Positions 56,701 to 64,000 of a DNA stretch of 64,000 bases are shown here, piece by piece. Where the stretch lies: the NCBI GenBank assembly GCA_017562135.1, contig QEYB01001208.1, positions 62,001 through 126,000 of the forward strand, given 5' to 3'. This DNA is from Dipylidium caninum. Lineage: Eukaryota > Platyhelminthes > Cestoda > Cyclophyllidea > Dipylidiidae. Position numbers and translations under genes: made by a program. Each line of letters starts with the position of its first letter. Position 1 is the stretch's first letter. A model generated the notes under the pieces. The model saw only the letters and a list, made by a program, of their open reading frames with translations, was not told where the DNA came from and did not search any database.

Positions 56701-59700
56701 CCACACCCGCCTACGAAGAGGTGGTGGGAGAACCACGCCACCGCCCTCTACGTCAGTCAGAGGCCCCACCAACTTCCCTTCGCTTCGCGACACTCTGCTA
56801 GTGCAGAATCGCCCCAGGCCGCGCCTCAACCGAGTTTACACCTGCGTCTGTGGCTACTTCTCCACTTTTCATTTGTAACTATAATGGCGCTGGGAGGAAC
56901 TTCTAATTATCGTGATTTTCTGTCTCTTGTCGTAATCCATTTGCCTCAACATCCTCCCAAACTGTTTTGCCATTTTCTCGAACTTCTGTTTTTTAATTAT
57001 GCCCCACATTCGCCATAAGTGAGGTTGGGACAACACTCAGACCGCCTGAGTTCTTCTCCCACCGAGGTACAAAAGACCGCATCCTGTGCCCGCAGCCCCA
57101 CACTCCGCTGGCCGCGCGCCGGTCCCGATTTGCCTCAGAATGGGTGCTGCATCTCGCCGATTTCTCGAGTTGTCTGCCTTTTTTGTCAAAATTGCCTTTT
57201 GAGGGAATGGGAAAACACCTTATTTTCTTCTTTGCCAAATTCAAAAAATTGACTCCATCAAAGCCAATCAAATTACCCCCTTGAGATCCCTCCGAGACGC
57301 CCGGGAAAATTAAATTTAAAGTAATCCAAGTACGCCAAGTAGAAAAGACAATTATCTCAGGGGGATTCCGCTTCTCCCAAACTCATTCCCCTTCTTTTCT
57401 CCTCATTTGCTCAACATCCGCTCCTCGGAATTTCCTCCTAATTTACTGGGACGACAGGTCGGCCCTGCACGAGTTGAATTGGAAAGGGCAGGTTCATACT
57501 CGGTGTTCATGGCTGTGCGCAGCCCGTGCGGAGTTCCGTGGCGCCCCCGCAACCGACGAAGGGTGGCGTCCTGGCGGGGGCTGGGAACCGCCTTCCCGGC
57601 TGCCGGCGGTGCGATGCGACTTTGCCGCCCGTGGACAGGTCGAGCTGCGCCCGACCGGGGTCCCCTGTTTTTGCCCTCCCGCTTGTTGTGCCACTTGTCG
57701 GCAGGTTAGGACTCGGTGCTGCGGCTTGTCCGTTGTTACATTGGACGGGGCTGGCGGACTCGGCGTTGGGCTGTTTGCATGAGATATGAATTTTGGAGCG
57801 TTTAATCCCAGTCAATTAATTTCAGTACCCCCCCCCGCCCGCCCGCCTTTCCTCTCTCTCTCCCTTCCTCCCGCGTCCTGCATCCTGCTCCGGGCGGGCA
57901 AACTCGCGTAGCCTTTCGTGTTGCCGGTCTACACCAAATGAGGAATAATTTCCGACTTCCTCTCGGTCACAGCAGAGCCCTCCCCTTCCCGTCCACTCCG
58001 CTGGTGACGGCACGGAGGCGTTGAAGTCGTGTTGAACACGGCAGTTTAAATTTAGTCCATCCATTGTCCCCGCCTGAATTAGAATCTCTATTCTCAGCAG
58101 TCCAAATCACCTCACTTTGTCCGCATAGCCACCAAATTTCCCGTCATTTGCTAATCCGACTCCTCCTCCGTCTGGTGACATTTCAGCGTGGTTTTTTGGG
58201 CCATAGAACTTGGCTTTGTGCATCAGTGTCGCATTCAAAGCAGGGAGTAGTCTTACCTCCACACTAGACTGCGAACTGCGTTCCTTGTTGAGTCCTCAGA
58301 ACCGCAGAACTTTTCATCCTCACCTCCACTGTCCACCTCCAATGCATTCGTGACCAGAAAGTGTGGAGAAAGGCCAGAATATTTCACGAAAGTCGCATTC
58401 TCCTCCTCCACCTCTTCCGCCCTTCGAAATGACATTTGGGCCCGAGGGAGACGCGGGACTGTCAGCTTTCGTCCTACTCAACGCACACTTCAACGCGTAT
58501 TTGGTTACACGAAATTCCTTTCATTGAAGAAGACGACCCGAGGAAGGGGAGATGAGTGGAGGCTTTTCGCGTAGATTTACCTCAATAATCGACTCGAAGA
58601 ATTTACCAAATTCCTCTAAAACCCAATGTAAAACCGTGTCGATAAACTATGAACCTTCGGGAAGTGGTGAAGCCCATAATAGAGGGAAAAGACGGGGCCG
58701 CACGCTCATAAATTAGACATCCCAAATGAGGAGTTCTCTCCAAAAACGCCTATCTTCCCGCAATTACGGTTACGCTTCATCCGAGAAGCTTCGAGCGGCG
58801 TACCTCCTTCGGAGCAAAGCAGACAAAGGTGGCACCCTGGAGCACCGGCGATGTCTGCTTGTCCTGCTGCCCCCGAGGCTTCGGACACGTCGGTGGTGTC
58901 ACTCGCTGATTGAGTTCTCGCCGCGGCTGGGGAGAATAACTTGGCGGTCTTTTACACTCACATGCGAATTAGGCCCTCGATGTGGCTCGAAGGACCAGAA
59001 TCGAGCGACTGGTAATGACTGGTTGTAATTGAGCTAATTGAGCGAATCCACCCCTCGAATGCCAGCCAGGTCGGCCCCATTCCTCCTGCAGCTGCATCGG
59101 CGGCTCGACTCCAGTCGCTCCCACTTCCAGCCGTGCCCACGCGCGCGCGCGCCCAGCCGGGGCTGTAAACGATTGTCAGGACGGGAGGAGGCGGGGCGGG
59201 GGCGGGGGCGGGGGCGGATGTGTCCACTTGCCACCGCCCCCTCGTCTGTTCTTCCACCTCCACTCGCGACGCGTTGTATCCCCGCTACCCACTTAGTTCA
59301 CTTTCCTGCTCTCTTAAATGAAATTCTGCGACGTCCATTAACTCTTTGTTTATGGCGGAAAGTACAGGCGTGACGAGGCGGATCCGCGGGAGCAGGGAGG
59401 AGGCTAATCACAGACGCATTCCATTTAAGTGAGAAGAATATCCTTGTTTTGCCCTGACTCCGCACCGGAAGGAAATATCCGCGAGACATGGATCACGGAG
59501 CTAAATTAAATTATCACTTTTCAGTAAGATATCCCCCTCCTCTTCTTCCATACTGTAAAAAAGAACACCTCGCATGCCTGTTTTGATCCCAGACGAGTGG
59601 GAATGGGGTGCGCGCGGCTTCCTCGGCTGGACGGCCCCTTCGCGTGCCCAAATGGGTATTCTCTGTGATAATTGGCTTTGTGCTAATGAAATTTACACCT

Positions 59701-62700
59701 GTAATGAAATTCACTCTCTTTTGCTTGAGGCAAAGCGGACGCCGCAGCTCCTCCCGCGCCCGCCGTTGACCCTCCTGTGTCCCCTCGCCCCCCCCCCCCC
59801 CGTCGAGGGGATCGCAGTCCGCGAGCAGGGCCTGCGCGATCTTCCTGTGCGCTTCGCTTGCCTCGCCAATCACCTCTCGTCCAAATCCACGGGGCCACCG
59901 TGGAAACGAGGCTTTCTTGGCGTGCAGTCCCTGCTGAATTGTGTTGGAAAGTATGAAAGTGGCGTGGGATATAAGTAGAAAACAAATGCGCGGTTTTTCA
60001 CCTTATTTATTATTTTCACTCGAAATAATTTCCGTTGTCATCTATAAATTTCTCCCGACGATTGGGTCCGCCATACATGCCTTTTTGAGGAGTTAATAAA
60101 ATAGTCAAAGTCTCTTATAATATCATTTAGGTTAGTGCATTTTTGCTCTTAAAAATAATCCTTAATTACGAACAGGGTGCTACTCAGTCGGCCGTGGAAA
60201 TACCGGTGGAATGTGGAGGATGTGCTCAAATGTCATATTGCAGAGGGGTTGCTTCATTTGTCAGCAGCAATTGAGGTCTCCATTGTCGTCATGCGTTGTC
60301 CTCGGCCAGCAATTTTCCTCCACTCGGATTGGGCGACGCTGGTTGTTTTTTCCCCTTAGGCTTCTCCCCGTGGCGAGAGGACTCCGCGGCCGCTGCGCTT
60401 TCGTCCGGCTGTGGGAAGGAAGAGCCGCCGATCACTCATGCTAATCATGATTTTTTATTTTGACGAAAACTTGACTTAGAGACGAGACCTGGCGAGAGGG
60501 GGGGAGCAGTCTCATCTCCCCATGTGCTTGATGCTCTTCTTTTATCACACGAAACCCGCTTTTAATCCCAAGTGATAATTTGGTGCAAAAACGGCGGCAG
60601 CCGTGTAATGCGAAGCGACAGAGAGGAGCTTTTGCTCACCACAGTTGCGTTCATTCGTGCTCCAATGAGCTGTTTGCATTTTTTAATATTCAGTTTCACT
60701 TAAAAGCAAATGCTGAAAGAGAAGACCCGGTTTTCCTTAAGGAAGAAGTAGGCGCTGGCCCCGTGGGCAGGCGAAGAAGAGGGTCAAACTTTCCCGCCTG
60801 TCGGAGTGAATGGACCGTCATCGCCTGTAGCCCCTGTTTCCTCCACGTCTGCCGGAAAGACTGTCTGCCCATCCGAATACCGTCGAACGACTTGACTGGA
60901 ACACACGCACGAAGCAAAGTTCGAGTTCGCGTCGGGCCTTCCACAGCCACTGGGCAGAGAGTGAAAAGAAGGCGGTAAATCGCTCAAGCCAAGCGCAGAA
61001 ATGAATTGCCTCACCCGTGGCATCCCTACTTCCTGTCCATTCATCGAGGATTTCAGGGCCACGGTGGCGTGCGCGATTTCGTTGGAGCAGAACGCCCAAG
61101 CGTGGGCCGTGGCCTGCTACATCCGCCAAAATTCACCCCTGGACTACCGACTTCCTCATCTGCCCAGAATAAAGAGGGACCTGAGGAGTTTAATAATTGG
61201 AGGTTGGCGAGAGGACGAACGGACGCAAACCTGTTATTAACGGGGCGCATGGGAAGTCGTAATGCACTGACGAAAGTCGCTGTAAATGGGCACCGGTGAG
61301 TGGCCTGTCCGACTTGGGCCGACCGTTCATCACCGAGGGGAGAGGCGCCATCCCGGCTTAATCGCAAGTCATATTCCCCCAGGGATTGAGGGCTGCCTCT
61401 CGAGGCGGCAAAAGTCCAAGTTTCTCGCCACAGATCACTGCAGTTCGGCAAAAAATGGCACCCACCTCCCAGTTAGGTGTTTTGCGCCAAATCACCAAAC
61501 CTCACGGTATTTACGATCTTAAAGGGCGGCCTATTAGGACCTGGAAGAAAGACGGTGGATTCGAGTTATGCTTAGGCTTTAACGCCTCATCGCATCCTCT
61601 CAACACAGAATAATGGCGTCAGCTCCGTACGCGCACCAGAAGAAGACAGTTCCTGGGGGGGACACTGAGCTACAGTTTGACTGGAACATTAAACGAAATT
61701 TTAACCGCCGTTGCCCCAGTGATTTCGCCTTAACGCAGCGTTTCACGGACGACCGCATGGGCTACTCTGTCAAATGACATAAGTGAGGAAGTGGCGGTCC
61801 GTTTCAGCCTCAACGGAAGGCAAAACTGCGAGAAGGTCGGGAAAGTAGTGTCGAGGGCAGCATTCCTTCCGCTCCGCTGAGGCTCGACCGAAAAGAGCAT
61901 TGTTATGTTGGGGAGAACACGAAGGGTATGGTGAATGGGGAGGTCTTCATGGGAAAGAAGCTGTTGACGCCTCCCTCCTTGATTGATGGCTTGGCGTCCC
62001 CTCACCTCGACGACTTTTCGGCCGCCTCATTGGAAAGCTGTCATGACCCCAGGGGAGGACCAGGGTTAGTCGCCAGCACTCTCCGCTCCCAGCATGTGCA
62101 GCCGAAAGCAGAAAGCTGGCCGCAAAAAACGCGTCCAAAGAGAGCAAATCTCCTTCAACAAAGTCACCTCACCGATTACTCGGGAATAATTGTCAAATTA
62201 TAGTATGTAATCCCTAAAATGAGATGAAAAGAGGCTGTTTTCCAAACAGCAGGCATAAGTACATGTAGAAATGATAAAGAGAAAGCTTCAAAATTGTTTT
62301 CTATACGCTCTTCCGATGCCATGGGCGTTAGTCATTTTGGCATATTACCCTAAGGGCAGTTTTGTAAGACGGGGATATATAAAAGCAACTCTTGTACCAA
62401 ATAGTCGGAAGCCATCACCGAAATTGTCTCTTCTCCTCTGAGTCCAGTTTGTGGCCTGTGGGGAGGGTTGCTGCGGTGTTTCCACCGAGACTAGGTTGAA
62501 CGTAAATGTGAAAAATTTAGAAGTCAAATGTCATTGAATTTTAATGAGGCCTAACCAAAGTATATTTGTGCCCAGACAGAATCACTCAACGTATGTAGGT
62601 GGGTAATGAAGATTCCCTCAAAAGCCAACATTTCCCAATGTCACAGCAGCCACCGTCATCATGAAGGGTCCATTGGATACTTCCCGTTAACTTCTAATAT

Positions 62701-64000
62701 GGCCTAAATACTGCCTGACTTCTTAGGAAACATCCATACTGGCCCGTGAGGTTTAGACAACTGCGCAATTCTCTGCGCACTCTATAGGTGTCACGTGCTT
62801 GCTCAGCCCATTGTTCCGGCAAAAATTAATTTCACTAAGATGGCATCCAATTTGCTCAGAAATTCCTATTTATTCGGATGTAAGGTATATGACTCGCCCT
62901 TAATTTTCACATTCAACTAATCTTATCTCCTCACTAGGTTATTTGAAGGTTCTAGAACTAAAGTCCTCGGACTCGGATGAAAAGTTGCTACGCCGAATTT
63001 GACTTGAGACCAACAGAAGTAATCTTCTGATTACGATAGCAAATTAATAGTTTCGAAGTCTCCAAAAAAATCACTAACGTCATCGGTATGGGAATGACTA
63101 TCATTTAAGGCCTTAGCGGGGTCAAAAACGGGTCAAAACATTATATGCATTCAGCTAGATATTTGTGGAGCAGGAATTGATTTTTTTTAAAGGAAATCAG
63201 AATTTCCAGCTCTCGTTACCAAATATTTCCCTGCTTTCCGGACCATTTGGAATTCAGGTTAACACGATTTAAAGGCGGCATTAACGGGAAACCTGGTACA
63301 ATAATTCTGGTGTGATCATAAAAACTAGAAAAATGGGCGACTCGATATCGCTGGTTTATTTTGTTACAAGTGAGGTAAAATGTGATTTATTTAACATAAT
63401 GCGGGCCACTAAATTTTCGCGCACTCTTTTGCCCACATTGTAGTTGCAAAATTGTTTGATTAATTAAAATTTTAGTGTTAGTTAATAATGATTTAAATTT
63501 TATGATAAATCTTTCTTGTTTTAATAGGTTAATTTTTAGGTCAAATTGGCGGCGAAGACTGAGATCTTTTAATTGTGCTGATTAAAGCGCATCGTATGTT
63601 TATAAACCCATTTCCCGTGATTTCAAGCCCTGATGTAGAAATAAATTTCTTAGCTGCCTCACAGATTCATAACGCTGCTTTGATGTTTCTTTGTTGAATC
63701 CTGTTATGCTTTACAGACGCGAAGCGACAACACAATTGGCAGTAATTGCATTTCATGCAACTATCCTGTTTAAGATGTCGAACTTACATCATTTTTTAAT
63801 CGTTTCACCTAACAATCTGATTTTTAGGGAAAATAAATGCAAAACTTAAATCTCTTGTAAAAAATCTGTTGAACATAATTTCACAATATAGAGACTTTGC
63901 CTCTCTTTCACATATGTTGAATTGATTTAGAGCCCTAATCAATTAATATCTCTATACTTTAATTTATGGCAAATGGCGGTTTAAGAGATTTACTTGCTAG
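56701..64000. other. Right-hand 7.3 kb, no gene supported
   Basis: 57.4-61.7 kb is GC-rich with many overlapping short frames. Candidate minus-strand stretches such as 58411-58290 (EEVEEENATFVKYSGLSPHF) and 59878-59790 (GEASEAHRKIAQALLADCDP) look coding-like but have no partners in phase and no recognised family. A TATA-like TATATAAAAG is at 62375. From about 62.6 kb the sequence turns strongly AT-rich and shows no coding signal. Poly-C runs occur at 57827 and 59790. Confidence 0.4.

Noticed and set aside
57476..57706. Cys-rich plus-strand frame ending CFCPPACCATCRQ before a GTTAGG donor
   Set aside because: Very GC-rich with open frames on both strands and no partner exon; cysteine content may be chance.

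Overview
The window is nuclear DNA from an animal, most likely a flatworm and possibly a tapeworm. Genes are split by GT-AG introns that range from 37 nt to several kilobases. No operons, bacterial genes, tRNAs or rRNAs were recognised. The phylum is an inference from the very short intron, the loose gene spacing and the protein families present; a similarity search of the PBX, annexin or DCST proteins would settle it.

Layout from left to right. 1-1.8 kb is AT-rich with no gene seen. 1.8-8.4 kb (+) holds a seven-exon PBX/Extradenticle TALE homeobox gene. 9.5-10.1 kb (-) holds a small SURF6-domain nucleolar protein with a 37-nt intron, convergent with PBX. 11.2-12.7 kb (-) holds an unrecognised four-exon gene, rebuilt from splice sites and phase. 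15.8-18.05 kb (-) holds exons of an unrecognised gene whose two ends are unresolved. 20.6-23.2 kb (-) holds a complete eight-exon annexin. 23.3-30.7 kb shows no supported gene. 30.8-42.5 kb (+) holds seven in-phase exons of an unrecognised gene ending in a Cys-rich tail. 47.4-56.7 kb is an inverted-repeat unit: two 1.26-1.33 kb arms in opposite orientation flank one gene (49.5-55.05 kb, -). From 56.7 kb to the end no gene could be supported.

The most unusual item is the gene between the arms. Its four predicted exons join in frame into about 1,191 residues: a complete four-pass tetraspanin (CCG motif, two further large-loop cysteines, TM4) followed, with no stop codon, by a complete DC-STAMP/DCST1-like protein with its C-terminal RING-like cysteine cluster. 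Both families have members with gamete-fusion roles in other animals (CD9/CD81; DCST1/2, Sneaky, SPE-42/SPE-49), so a fused protein would be notable.

All exon boundaries were read by eye from splice motifs, reading phase and family resemblance. No alignment, database search or transcript data were available.
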